Assembly: GCA_938001865.1 (NCBI GenBank) | Contig: CALLAW010000040.1 | Span: 35,450 to 99,449, forward strand | Length of the DNA stretch: 64,000 bases | Origin: an uncultured Saprospiraceae bacterium | Lineage (GTDB): Bacteria > Bacteroidota > Bacteroidia > Chitinophagales > Saprospiraceae | Direction of reading: 5' to 3' | Shown here: positions 53,498 to 62,225 of the stretch, in pieces | Layout: each line of letters opens with the position of its first letter | Position numbering within the stretch: position 1 is the first letter of the stretch | Notes under the pieces: generated by a model | Seen by the model: the letters and a program-made list of their open reading frames with translations, nothing else | Told to the model about the DNA's origin: nothing | The model's database searches: none | Program-made: the position numbers and the translations under genes

Positions 53498-54757
53498 TTA
53501 AGACATTGATTCTCTGACGAGAGGCATACTCATGCAGTGAGATCCTCCTCTTGCTCTAGAGAGTTCAGATGATGGCAAAGCGATAATCATTTTTTCTATA
53601 GAGTCGAGAGGATTCTCTATAGATTGGTACTTGGCGATGAAGTCTTCTGCATCGACGACAGTATATCCGGCCTTCTCAAACTCCTTTCCAGTGAGTTGGT
53701 TACGGTCATAGCTGATAGCAACGCCAGGCTTGATCGTGAGGAGGTTGCAACCATCAGTCCATTGCTCTCTGTCTTGATGAGGGGAGTATCCCCCTCCAGC
53801 GAAGATGAAGTTCATCTCAGCATCTATCTCCTTGCGGAAAAAGTCTTTGACGCTACCGTAGATCCGAAGAGATCCGTCGGCATTATAGACTTCGACATTG
53901 CTGCCAAGACCATCGTATACGATCGGCTTGAAGCAGACGATATCGGTCTTATCCACTTGCGTAAATATGGTGTCAATATGCATGCATGATCGATCTTTGG
54001 GAATATTGATTTTGACTACATTACTGACGAGACCTATATCGATCAATCTGTCTCTGAGTAGATTGAACCCATGCTGAGTGCTCCTCTCACTGACACCTAT
54101 GAGGATATAATCTTCATGGATCATCATGATGTCTCCTCCTTCGACTGAGACACGTTCGCCATATTTAGATGGTGGGAAGAGGTCAGGCTTATTGAGGTTG
54201 ATCACTTTGCCTGCTTTACGGCTCTTGTCAAAGATTGGATGAGTCGCGATGACCATTCGAGTCAAGAGGTTTTCTCTCCATCTTGCTGACTTCGCAGCCT
54301 TAGTGACTATGATACCATCATTGACAGTGACTGCGATATCTCGAGTAAACATAAAGTTAGGTATCGGATCAAACAAGATGATATCTCTTGCTTCGTCGTA
54401 ACCAGTGACTAAGATGTGAGCAAGGGTATCACTCGGTAATTTTTCGAGGTATGCCTTTTCAGAGAGTGGCAGTTCTTCCTCTACCAAGATTTTAGTGAGG
54501 AGTTCTGATTTGTCATCTGACTCTATTCTCAGGCTTTCTTCTAGTAAATGCTTGACTTGATGGACATTCTCCTTGCCAAGGCAGATCTGTAGTACTCTCT
54601 CATAGATATTGTACTCCTTGAGCATCAACGGATAGTAGACGATATCGTCGAAGAGCAATTCTTCTGCATGCTTAGGTGATATCCTATCTATCCCTTCATC
54701 TGGTGTATGGATGATTAGGGACTTGAGTCGTCCGATTTCTGAGTTGCAAAAGATCAT
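53498..54757 (-). CDS. Arginine deiminase-family protein
   Basis: 419 residues from the ATG at 54757 (a TTG six codons earlier lies inside the promoter). Guanidino-modifying enzyme motifs are present: FTRDIAV, EGGDIMM, HIDTIFTQ and the C-terminal catalytic Cys in GGSHCMSMPL. This fits arginine deiminase, which converts arginine to citrulline and ammonia. The ornithine transcarbamylase and carbamate kinase genes that complete the ADI pathway are not adjacent. First gene of a leftward operon with the thioesterase and YihY. Confidence 0.9.
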   Translation of the reverse strand: MIFCNSEIGRLKSLIIHTPDEGIDRISPKHAEELLFDDIVYYPLMLKEYNIYERVLQICLGKENVHQVKHLLEESLRIESDDKSELLTKILVEEELPLSEKAYLEKLPSDTLAHILVTGYDEARDIILFDPIPNFMFTRDIAVTVNDGIIVTKAAKSARWRENLLTRMVIATHPIFDKSRKAGKVINLNKPDLFPPSKYGERVSVEGGDIMMIHEDYILIGVSERSTQHGFNLLRDRLIDIGLVSNVVKINIPKDRSCMHIDTIFTQVDKTDIVCFKPIVYDGLGSNVEVYNADGSLRIYGSVKDFFRKEIDAEMNFIFAGGGYSPHQDREQWTDGCNLLTIKPGVAISYDRNQLTGKEFEKAGYTVVDAEDFIAKYQSIENPLDSIEKMIIALPSSELSRARGGSHCMSMPLVRESMS

Positions 54758-54772
54758 AGAAGAGATTTTGTA

Positions 54773-54780
54773 CAAAGATG
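54773..54780 (-). promoter_or_regulatory. -7 element for the arginine deiminase operon
   Basis: Minus-strand CATCTTTG, one base from consensus, 15 bases before the ATG at 54757. Confidence 0.5.
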
Positions 54781-54850
54781 AAAGAAAAGCGAGATTATGA
54801 CAGTATATAATTCTGTTTATTTTCTAATTACCTTTGCCAATATTACGGAC

Positions 54851-54858
54851 TACTTTTG
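54851..54858 (+). promoter_or_regulatory. -7 element for the glycosyltransferase pair
   Basis: Exact TACTTTTG match on the plus strand, 140 bases before the start at 54999. No convincing -33. Long leader predicted. Confidence 0.45.
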
Positions 54859-54998
54859 TGTTAAGTTCTTGGAGTTATTGTTCTCTGAGATGTTAATTAT
54901 ACAAAATATACACAATCAGCCCAAAGCTACTCATTGGTTTTACTCGTAAGAGTATTAGAGATAAGTAACGATAGTGTGCTGATAAGGAAAAGATAAGA

Positions 54999-56219
54999 AT
55001 GCGAATCCTTCAACTGACCAAAAAATTTCCATACCCTTTGAATGATGGTGAATCTATAGCGATTCACAATCTTACTACTGGTTTGGTCAATTGTGGTGCT
55101 ACTGTGGATCTGCTTTCTCTCAATACATCCAAGCACTTTACTGATCTGAGGTCAATAGATCAGGAGCTCAACTACTACAATAGTACCTCGGCAGTTTTTC
55201 ACAATAATGACATCAAGTACTCTGGCGCATTAGCTAACTTATTTACCTCTGAGTCATACCATGTACAACGACTACGGTCACCTAAGTTTGAAGAAGCCCT
55301 CAAGGTCAAGCTCCAAAGTGAGAATTACGACGCCATCATGTTAGAGACTATCTATATGTCTCTCTATCTCCCAGTAATCAAAAAGTATACGTCAGCTGCC
55401 ATTTGCCTGCGAGCACATAATATAGAGTATGAGATCTGGCGTAGATGCAGTACAGAGGAGTCTAATCTAGCCAAGGCTTGGTACCTCAAACTGTGTGCAT
55501 CTAGGTTGAAGAAGTTTGAATCAACACACTTTGGTGATTATGCTCTGATTGCTTCGATCACTGAGAGAGATGCTAAGACATTTAGAGAGTTAGGCTATAG
55601 TGGAGAGATCTCAGTGACACCTGTCGGTCTTGATAGTAACAACTATCAGTCTGATACATACCAACACAAAGATCAGTTTTGCTTCATTGGGTCACTGGAT
55701 TGGATGCCTAACCTTCAAGGTCTTCAATGGTTTCTCAATGAAGTCTGGCCAGTTGCTTATGCGAAGAATAACAATCTCAGATTTCATATCGCTGGCAAGA
55801 ATGCTCCAGTTGATTGTAATTTCAACCAGATCGATGGAGTAACATTTCATGGTCAGGTGGAGAGTGCCACTGACTTTATCAGAGAGCATGGAGTACTCAT
55901 CGTACCTCTCTATAGTGGATCAGGGATCAGGGTCAAAATCCTCGAAGCAATGGCGATGCAACGACCAGTCATTACAACTCAGATTGGTCTAGAAGGGATA
56001 AATGCGAAGCACAATCAGCATGTGATGATTGCCAATGATGCCAGAGAGTATCTCAAGATCATCTCAGATAACTCGATTAATTATACTCAGATCGGACAGT
56101 CTGCAAAGCAGTTTGTCGAAGAAAACTTTGAGCATAATTCTGTGGGATGTAAACTCTATGAATCTCTCTCAGCTCAGGTCAAAAAGCAAAAGTCTTTACT
56201 CATCACATCTCGAGCATAA
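54999..56219 (+). CDS. Glycosyltransferase, GT4-like
   Basis: 406 residues with a GT-B fold. N-terminal MRILQLTKKFPYPLNDGESIAI has the FPYP..DG pattern of GT4 enzymes that build surface glycans; the C-terminal donor domain shows the family GDPxG-like core here as GSLDWMPNLQGLQW, FHIAGKNAP, VLIVPLYSGSGIRVKILEAM. Donor and acceptor sugars unknown. The stop TAA is directly followed by the ATG of the next glycosyltransferase. Confidence 0.9.
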   Translation: MRILQLTKKFPYPLNDGESIAIHNLTTGLVNCGATVDLLSLNTSKHFTDLRSIDQELNYYNSTSAVFHNNDIKYSGALANLFTSESYHVQRLRSPKFEEALKVKLQSENYDAIMLETIYMSLYLPVIKKYTSAAICLRAHNIEYEIWRRCSTEESNLAKAWYLKLCASRLKKFESTHFGDYALIASITERDAKTFRELGYSGEISVTPVGLDSNNYQSDTYQHKDQFCFIGSLDWMPNLQGLQWFLNEVWPVAYAKNNNLRFHIAGKNAPVDCNFNQIDGVTFHGQVESATDFIREHGVLIVPLYSGSGIRVKILEAMAMQRPVITTQIGLEGINAKHNQHVMIANDAREYLKIISDNSINYTQIGQSAKQFVEENFEHNSVGCKLYESLSAQVKKQKSLLITSRA

Positions 56220-57404
56220 ATGCAGTCACTTGCAAGGTTAGTAGTTGTGCTGTCTCGGTTTCCTTATCCCCTAGAGAAAGGTGATAAACTTAGGGCTTAT
56301 TATCAGATAAAGACTCTCTCTCTCAATTTTGAGATTCACCTGATCTGTATCCACGACCAGCCAATCTCTAATCTCCAACTTGCAGCACTCAGACCATACT
56401 GTAAGGATATCCATATCATCAGGATCTCCAAATGGCTGCTACCCATAAGACTATTGATAGGGACACTGATCAAGAGGTTGCCGATACAAGTCAGTTACTT
56501 CACATCAAAGCGAGCGAAGAGGAAGATAGATCAGTTACTGGATCAGATCCAACCGGCAGTCATCTACAATCAGTTGATTAGGACAGCACCATATACGATC
56601 AATCGAGCTGAACCCAAAGTAATAGATATCATGGATGCATTTAGCTATGGGATGTCTCAGAGAGCTCTCTCTAGTAATCGCCTGATGCGCTATATCTATA
56701 GACAGGAAAGCAGACTACTCAGAGCCTACGAAGAGAAGGCAATCTCAGAGTATGATGGTCAGACTATTATCTCGGTACAAGATATGGTAAGGCTCCCTCA
56801 TTTAGACGCAAGTCGTATAAGTGTGGTACCCAATGGTGTCGAGTTAGACAGATTCAAGCCAGTGGATACTCAGCAGCTGTATGATGTCGTATTCGTAGGG
56901 AATATGGGCTATGCCCCCAATGTCGAAGCGGCTATCTATATCGTGGACAAGATATTGCCCCATTACGAATCAGTCTATGGAGTCTCTCTCAGTGTGGGTA
57001 TTATAGGAGCTAGACCTAGTGCTAGAGTCAAGAATCTCCAGAGTCAGACAGTAAGTGTGGTCGGATGGGTGGAAGACATTAATCTCGCATATAATCAAGG
57101 GAGTGTCTTTGTGGCTCCGATCTTTCATGGGATGGGCCAACAGAATAAAGTCATGGAGGCGATAGCCTGCCAAATCCCATGTGTAGTCTCTCAAGATGTC
57201 GCTGCACCGTTCGATGCACAACATGGTCAACAACTCTTGATAGCACAAGACGTTGAAGAGTTTGTATTGTACATAAATACAGTGTTAGAACAAAGAATTG
57301 ATCTATCTTTGCTTAAGCAAAATGCCTTAACCTCAATAAGTGATAAATATACATGGAGTCAACAAACAGAGCCACTGACGAAACTATTACAGGACCTAGC
57401 ATAG
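56220..57404 (+). CDS. Second glycosyltransferase, GT4-like
   Basis: 394 residues, related in layout to its upstream neighbour: SRFPYPLEKGDKLRAYYQI at the start, acceptor-side NQLIRTAP, donor-side VFVGNMGYAPNVEAA and VAPIFHGMGQQNKVMEAIAC. The pair may have arisen by duplication. Start abuts the upstream stop, so translation is coupled. The 3' end overlaps the ribB gene by 52 bases and contains its promoter. Confidence 0.9.
   Translation: MQSLARLVVVLSRFPYPLEKGDKLRAYYQIKTLSLNFEIHLICIHDQPISNLQLAALRPYCKDIHIIRISKWLLPIRLLIGTLIKRLPIQVSYFTSKRAKRKIDQLLDQIQPAVIYNQLIRTAPYTINRAEPKVIDIMDAFSYGMSQRALSSNRLMRYIYRQESRLLRAYEEKAISEYDGQTIISVQDMVRLPHLDASRISVVPNGVELDRFKPVDTQQLYDVVFVGNMGYAPNVEAAIYIVDKILPHYESVYGVSLSVGIIGARPSARVKNLQSQTVSVVGWVEDINLAYNQGSVFVAPIFHGMGQQNKVMEAIACQIPCVVSQDVAAPFDAQHGQQLLIAQDVEEFVLYINTVLEQRIDLSLLKQNALTSISDKYTWSQQTEPLTKLLQDLA
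57305..57312 (+). promoter_or_regulatory. Internal promoter of the ribB gene
   Basis: Exact TATCTTTG within the 3' end of the glycosyltransferase gene, 40 bases before the ATG at 57353; predicted leader of about 34 bases. Confidence 0.6.
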
Positions 57405-58516
57405 AGACCGATCCTGGATTTAGCTCCATCTCAGAAGCAATCCAAGATATCAAGGAAGGTAAACTGATCATTGTCGTTGATGATGAGGACAGAGAAAACG
57501 AAGGAGACTTCATCGGCAGCGCAGAGCTTATTACCAAAGAGAAGATCAACTTTATGGCTACGTATGGCCGTGGTCTTATCTGTACACCTGTGACTGAGCA
57601 ACGAGCAAGAGAATTGGAACTTCATAAGATGGTAAGTGATAATACTGCACTGCATGAGACTGCATTTACAGTATCTATCGATTACGTACTCGAAGGATGT
57701 ACGACTGGGATCTCAGCGTACGATCGATCGACTGGTATAAGGGCAATCGTAGATCCTGCGACTAAAGCATCTGACTATGCAAGACCTGGTCATATCTTCC
57801 CTTTGATCGCTAAAGATGGAGGAGTCCTCAGACGTACAGGTCATACAGAAGCAGCCGTAGACTTAGCGAGATTAGCCGGGCATGCCCCAGCAGGTGTACT
57901 TGTAGAGATCCTTAACGAAGATGGTTCTATGGCTAGATTACCTGACCTGAAAATCATCGCTAAGCAACATGATCTGAAGTTGATCTCAATCAAAGATCTC
58001 GTCAAATATCGACTAGAAACCGAGACTCTTGTGACCAAAGTCTACGAGACACAAGTAGATACACAATATGGGACTTTCGATGTCTCAGCATTTAGCGAAA
58101 GCAAGAGTGATGCGATCCACCTCGTATTGCATACTGGCGACCTTGTGCAAGGGGATTCTGCTCTGGTAAGGATGCACTCTCTGTCAAGGACTGGCGGAGC
58201 TCTTGGCTTCTTACTCGATAATTATGTAGATCGGATCGGCAATGCTCTCAAGATGATCAAGTCAGAAGGAAGAGGCGTAGTCGTACTCCTACAACAAGAC
58301 GAACAGTCGCATAATATCTTGAATCAACTCAAACTGATGGATAATAATGTCGACAATGATCCTCAAATATCCGAGATCCAAAGAGACTTCGGTATCGGGG
58401 CTCAGATTCTTCGTGAGTTGGGATTAGAAAATATCACAGTGATTACATCCAACCCCAAAAAGCAAATTGCTCTGGAGGGTTATGGACTGAAGATCCAAGG
58501 TTATAGGGAGTTCTAA
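57353..58516 (+). CDS. ribB: 3,4-dihydroxy-2-butanone 4-phosphate synthase with degenerate RibA-like domain (RibBX type)
   Basis: 387 residues. Residues about 25-225 are an intact DHBP synthase (DDEDRENEGDF, GLICTPVTEQRA, the conserved His in RRTGHTEAAVD), an early riboflavin step. The C-terminal half has the GTP cyclohydrolase II fold but the zinc site, normally HSECLTGDVFGSLRCDCG, reads VRMHSLSRTGGALGFL with no Cys, and the catalytic GIGL..K region reads EGRGVVVLLQQ. So only the RibB reaction is expected and a separate RibA must exist. Starts inside the glycosyltransferase gene; no FMN riboswitch seen. Confidence 0.9.
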   Translation: MESTNRATDETITGPSIETDPGFSSISEAIQDIKEGKLIIVVDDEDRENEGDFIGSAELITKEKINFMATYGRGLICTPVTEQRARELELHKMVSDNTALHETAFTVSIDYVLEGCTTGISAYDRSTGIRAIVDPATKASDYARPGHIFPLIAKDGGVLRRTGHTEAAVDLARLAGHAPAGVLVEILNEDGSMARLPDLKIIAKQHDLKLISIKDLVKYRLETETLVTKVYETQVDTQYGTFDVSAFSESKSDAIHLVLHTGDLVQGDSALVRMHSLSRTGGALGFLLDNYVDRIGNALKMIKSEGRGVVVLLQQDEQSHNILNQLKLMDNNVDNDPQISEIQRDFGIGAQILRELGLENITVITSNPKKQIALEGYGLKIQGYREF

Positions 58517-58647
58517 GAGTCACATCGTAACTCTTACCCAATCTAGACTATGATTAGAGTGTGATTGATGAGTATCAGAGTTGATTAATGCTCTGTCATC
58601 CTCGTACAATTGTTGTATCGAGTGTACGCTGTCAAGCTGCGGAGAGA

Positions 58648-59241
58648 TTACTCGATCATCCCTCCACCGACTTTTTCATCGTTTTTATATTGATACTCAA
58701 CTGTCTTGTTTCCATTTTCATCATAGTATGTCAGTAGGCCGTTTTTCTTACCGTTGACATAGTCTATTTTTCGTTGGAGTTTACCATTGAGATATTCTTT
58801 GAATACGCCATCGATCTGGCCCTTATTATATGGGAGTTCAGTGACGACTTTTCCATATTTGAATGTTGCAGATAGGCCATTGAGTTGATTATTGCCATAA
58901 GTCTTCAAGCTTTCCATCTGTGACCTTGTGTCAAGTACTATGCTAGGTCCAGTCAATCGTCCATCGAGATAAGATGTAAGTGATTTGATTTGGATTCCAT
59001 CTGGATGATAAGTAGTCCACACTCCACTTTTGACTCCATACTGCAGATATCCTTCTTCGATAGGATTGCCACCTCCATCTTTCTTGATTAGGTGGGTGAT
59101 TCCAGCCCCCAAGTCTGTAGTAGTGTATCCTGTAGTATCAAATTGTGTATCTACAGATGAGACTCCATTTGATCCAGAATTACATGCAAAAGTGAGTAAT
59201 GCAATTCCTAAAAGTAAAAAAAGAGGTAATTTTAGCTTCAT
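58648..59241 (-). CDS. YwqK/MORN-repeat lipoprotein
   Basis: 197 residues from the ATG at 59241 (an in-frame ATG at 59250 is equally possible); the longer in-frame extension up to 59343 has no support. Signal peptide with lipidated Cys20 (LLTFAC). The body has MORN/YwqK-type repeats: GYLQYGVKSGVWTTYHPDG, YLDGRLTGPSIVLD, YNKGQIDGVFKEY, YVNGKKNGLLTYYDENGN. Family often labelled YwqK antitoxin; a periplasmic or surface role is more likely here. A TATATTTG promoter (minus, 59289-59296) drives it, divergent from PolX. Confidence 0.85.
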   Translation of the reverse strand: MKLKLPLFLLLGIALLTFACNSGSNGVSSVDTQFDTTGYTTTDLGAGITHLIKKDGGGNPIEEGYLQYGVKSGVWTTYHPDGIQIKSLTSYLDGRLTGPSIVLDTRSQMESLKTYGNNQLNGLSATFKYGKVVTELPYNKGQIDGVFKEYLNGKLQRKIDYVNGKKNGLLTYYDENGNKTVEYQYKNDEKVGGGMIE

Positions 59242-59288
59242 AATTGACATTGTTTTGTTGACTGTTAATGGTTGACTGATATGAGATA

Positions 59289-59296
59289 CAAATATA
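59289..59296 (-). promoter_or_regulatory. -7 element for the YwqK-type lipoprotein
   Basis: Minus-strand TATATTTG, exact match; predicted start near 59283, leader of about 33-42 bases. Confidence 0.6.
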
Positions 59297-59328
59297 CATA
59301 CACAAGCCAATAATTGAAAGCACAATCT

Positions 59329-60921
59329 ATGACGAATAAGCAAGTGGCCAATAAGTTTAAACTGTTAGGTGATCTGATGGAATTGCTCCAAGAGAATCCA
59401 TTCAAATATCGGTCGTACCATAATGCTTATCGAGTGATCAGAGCTCAACCTGAGCCTGTCATCGACCAATCCATCGAACAGTTAGAGAGTGTCAAAGGAA
59501 TAGGCAAAGCAATCGCTGACAAGATACACCAACTCAGAGATACTGGTACGATCACGACACTGGACAAGATGCTCGAGCAGACGCCTCCTGGTATCGTCAA
59601 GTTACTCGGGGTAAAAGGCATTGGAGTAAAGAAGATATCTGCCGTCTGGAGAGAATTGGAAGTAACCTCTCCAGGAGAGCTACTCTACGCTTGTCAAGAA
59701 AATAGACTGGTGGAGTTGAAGGGATTTGGAGCAAAGACTCAAGAGAAGCTCATCGACCAACTCGAGTACTACCTTGCTACAGAAGAGAGTATGCTCTATG
59801 CCATTGCGGAAGAAGCAGCAACACAATGCATCGAGATCCTTATGGAGTCAGAGACTATCGAGAGTGTCCACTTCATAGGTGATCTACTCAGACAAAATCA
59901 AATCGTATCAGAAATCGAACTTGCAATACTGACTGACGATATTAGAGATGCAGCAGAGGAGGTTCAAGAGCTTGGATTTGTCTCTAATGGTGAGTACACC
60001 AGTCATCCTGATCTCGGTGATTTTGTCTTTCACTTTATCAATGATGAAGACCATCTAGAAGAGCTCTCTCAACTCCCACTAGAGCATCCAGTAATGACAA
60101 AGTACAGTGCTGACGATATTGCAGACATCCCTTATCATATGCAAGAGTTAAGTACGATTGAGTACCTCAAATCTCATCCTGATGCAATCAACCATGTCAT
60201 CTCCGATGCTGATCTTAGAGGATGTATACACAATCATACTACAGCAAGTGACGGTAGCCATACACTAGAGCAGATGGTAGATCAGGCTACTCTCAATGGG
60301 TACGAATATCTCGTAATCTCAGATCATAGTAAATCTGCATTTTATGCCAATGGACTCAAAGAAGAGAGACTCCTCGAGCAAGGCAAATCCATCGATCAGA
60401 TTAATGCTGATCAATCCAAAATTAAAGTTTACAAAAGTGTCGAATCGGATATTCTCAATGATGGTGGTCTTGATTATGATCAAGATATCTTAGACCAATT
60501 AGACCTTGTAATAGCTTCGGTACATTCCAATCTTGGGATGGATGAGTCCAAAGCCACACATCGCCTCATCAAAGCGATAGAACATCCTGCAACTCGGATA
60601 CTTGGTCACCCCACGGGGAGATTGCTACTGGCACGTAAAGGCTACCCAATCGACTATGCTAAGGTCATAGATGCCTGCCAAGCGAATGGAGTAGTCGTAG
60701 AAATGAATGCTAATCCGCATCGATTAGATATAGATTGGACATGGCTGGACTACTGTATCAAGAGACGTGTAATGATCTCAATCAATCCCGATGCTCATCA
60801 TAGAGACTCTTATACACAGATGCGATATGGAGTCTTGATGGCACAGAAAGCAGCATTTCCTAGAGAGTTAGTATTGAATACTAAGACGTTGACAGAATTT
60901 GAGCAATGGCGGGTAGGCTAG
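59329..60921 (+). CDS. PolX-type DNA polymerase/PHP exonuclease with altered polymerase site
   Basis: 530 residues from the ATG at 59329 (the in-frame TTG at 59314 is less likely). N-terminal helix-hairpin-helix region with lyase and fingers (SVKGIGKAIADKIHQL, VKGIGVKKIS). The palm nucleotidyl-transferase motif, normally AGSxRR...DIDxI, reads IGDLLRQNQIVSEIEL, replacing both catalytic Asp by Glu. The C-terminal PHP domain is intact (HNHTTASDGSHT, ISDHS, HSNLG, HPTGR, INPDAHH). Polymerase activity is doubtful; nuclease activity is likely. Confidence 0.88.
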   Translation: MTNKQVANKFKLLGDLMELLQENPFKYRSYHNAYRVIRAQPEPVIDQSIEQLESVKGIGKAIADKIHQLRDTGTITTLDKMLEQTPPGIVKLLGVKGIGVKKISAVWRELEVTSPGELLYACQENRLVELKGFGAKTQEKLIDQLEYYLATEESMLYAIAEEAATQCIEILMESETIESVHFIGDLLRQNQIVSEIELAILTDDIRDAAEEVQELGFVSNGEYTSHPDLGDFVFHFINDEDHLEELSQLPLEHPVMTKYSADDIADIPYHMQELSTIEYLKSHPDAINHVISDADLRGCIHNHTTASDGSHTLEQMVDQATLNGYEYLVISDHSKSAFYANGLKEERLLEQGKSIDQINADQSKIKVYKSVESDILNDGGLDYDQDILDQLDLVIASVHSNLGMDESKATHRLIKAIEHPATRILGHPTGRLLLARKGYPIDYAKVIDACQANGVVVEMNANPHRLDIDWTWLDYCIKRRVMISINPDAHHRDSYTQMRYGVLMAQKAAFPRELVLNTKTLTEFEQWRVG

Positions 60922-60998
60922 GATCACATAATACTAATTACTGAATCACTCGGAGGTAAATGAAAAAACTAGAATCTCGAATATTATAATGTATCACA

Positions 60999-61382
60999 AT
61001 GAAAGTTACAGCCAAAAAAAACGATAAAGTTGCTAATATGATCTTTGCTTCAATCTATCCACTCTATTGGGAGAGATTAAAGAAAAATGGGAGGACTAAA
61101 GAGGAATTTCATCAAGTAATAGAATGGTTTACTGGGTATGACGAAGAGACATTACTCTCACTCCTCGATCAAAAGGTGACATATAGGACTTTCTTTGAAA
61201 ATGCCAATATTCATCCCAATTCAGAGATGATCAAAGGAGTAGTCTGCGGTTATAGAATCGAAGAGATAGAAGACGAATTCCGCTTGTACAAACAAACTAG
61301 ACAAATGGAAAAACTTATCGATGAGTTGGCAAAAGGTCGTAAAATGGACAAGATAATGCGAGTAGCAAAGGTAGAAGGGTAA
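60999..61382 (+). CDS. DUF2200-family protein
   Basis: 127 residues. Matches DUF2200: MIFASIYPLYWERLKKNGRT at the start, EEVHQVIEWFTGYDEE-like helix (EEFHQVIEWFTGYDEE), HPNSEMIKGVVCGYRIEEIE and DELAKGRKMDKIMRVAK. Function unknown; cytosolic. Stand-alone gene with a poor promoter signal. Confidence 0.88.
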   Translation: MKVTAKKNDKVANMIFASIYPLYWERLKKNGRTKEEFHQVIEWFTGYDEETLLSLLDQKVTYRTFFENANIHPNSEMIKGVVCGYRIEEIEDEFRLYKQTRQMEKLIDELAKGRKMDKIMRVAKVEG

Positions 61383-61542
61383 ACAGAGATACGAGTATCC
61401 TTGCATGAGTTAACCGAGATTGTGGCGAGAGAGGATGGAATGACTTAAGTGTTTTCACCTAATTCTAAACCCAATCGATAGGAATCCTGTTAACCAGTTG
61501 TTAACGATTGTAAAGATGCAAAGAAGGGTCATCTAGTCCTTC

Positions 61543-61550
61543 TATATTTG
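61543..61550 (+). promoter_or_regulatory. -7 element for the DUF1573 gene
   Basis: Exact TATATTTG; predicted leader of about 45 bases before the ATG at 61600. No clear -33 TTTG. Confidence 0.6.
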
Positions 61551-61599
61551 TACTGTAATTAATCTAAGTTATTCACTTATCAATTTTTTAAATATTACT

Positions 61600-62121
61600 A
61601 TGAAAAATTTCAAATTATTCTCAGTGGTAGCATTGTTTGCTATGATCGCAATGGTATCATGCAACAGTGATGGAGCTACGTCTAAGGCTGATACATCAGC
61701 AGTACCAGCTGCAGCGACTACATCAACTACGACGACTCAGCCAGCTACACCTAGTGAGCCAGCAGTACCTGCAGGTCCTACTACGACAATCAAGTTTGAC
61801 AGCAACGAATTTGACTATGGTAACATCCAAGAGGGTGATGTCGTAGAGCATGTCTACAAGTTCACTAACACAGGAACTGAGCCACTTATCATTAGCAATG
61901 CTAAAGGTAGTTGTGGATGTACTGTACCACAATGGCCAAAAGAGCCAATCAGCCCAGGAGCTGAAGGAGAGATCAAAGTAAAGTTTGACTCTAAAGGAAA
62001 AGGAAAAGTAGGTGGTGGTAACCAGTCTAAGAGAGTAACTCTTACTGCTAACACTGATCCAGTAAACACATACCTTACAATCAAAGGTGTGGTAGAAAAG
62101 CCAGAAGAAGCTGCTAAATAA
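61600..62121 (+). CDS. DUF1573-family lipoprotein
   Basis: 173 residues. Lipoprotein signal with Cys21 (IAMVSC), a Thr/Ala/Pro-rich linker, and one DUF1573 domain (about 70-160): FDYGNIQEGDVVEHVYKFTN, IISNAKGSCGCTVPQWPKEP, GAEGEIKVKFDSKGK. The CGC pair is typical. An Ig-like periplasmic or surface protein of unknown function. A strong terminator with an embedded promoter element follows. Confidence 0.92.
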   Translation: MKNFKLFSVVALFAMIAMVSCNSDGATSKADTSAVPAAATTSTTTTQPATPSEPAVPAGPTTTIKFDSNEFDYGNIQEGDVVEHVYKFTNTGTEPLIISNAKGSCGCTVPQWPKEPISPGAEGEIKVKFDSKGKGKVGGGNQSKRVTLTANTDPVNTYLTIKGVVEKPEEAAK

Positions 62122-62158
62122 TCTGAGAAGTTTTTTCTGACTATTCAGAAATAAAAGG

Positions 62159-62194
62159 AAAGCCGGATGCAACAATTTGCATTCGGCTTTTTTT
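62159..62194 (+). terminator. Terminator after the DUF1573 gene
   Basis: 13-bp stem AAAGCCGGATGCA / TGCATTCGGCTTT (one G-U) with a six-base loop and a T run. The TTTG at 62176-62179, at the loop/stem junction, also serves as a -33 element for the next gene. Confidence 0.92.
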
Positions 62195-62208
62195 ATACTG
62201 TAACTTTG
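62176..62208 (+). promoter_or_regulatory. Promoter of the UbiA gene, embedded in a terminator
   Basis: TTTG (62176-62179), 21 bases, then TAACTTTG (62201-62208), both exact consensus. The -33 element is part of the terminator hairpin of the upstream gene. Predicted leader of about 12 bases before the ATG at 62226. Confidence 0.65.
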
Positions 62209-62225
62209 TGTCATATCACTTACAC

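Noticed and set aside
57318..57352. FMN riboswitch before ribB
   Set aside because: The leader is only about 35 bases and lies in a coding region; there is no space for the conserved fold.
59242..59343. N-terminal extension of the YwqK-type lipoprotein
   Set aside because: It would place residues before the lipoprotein signal, and the promoter TATATTTG lies inside it.
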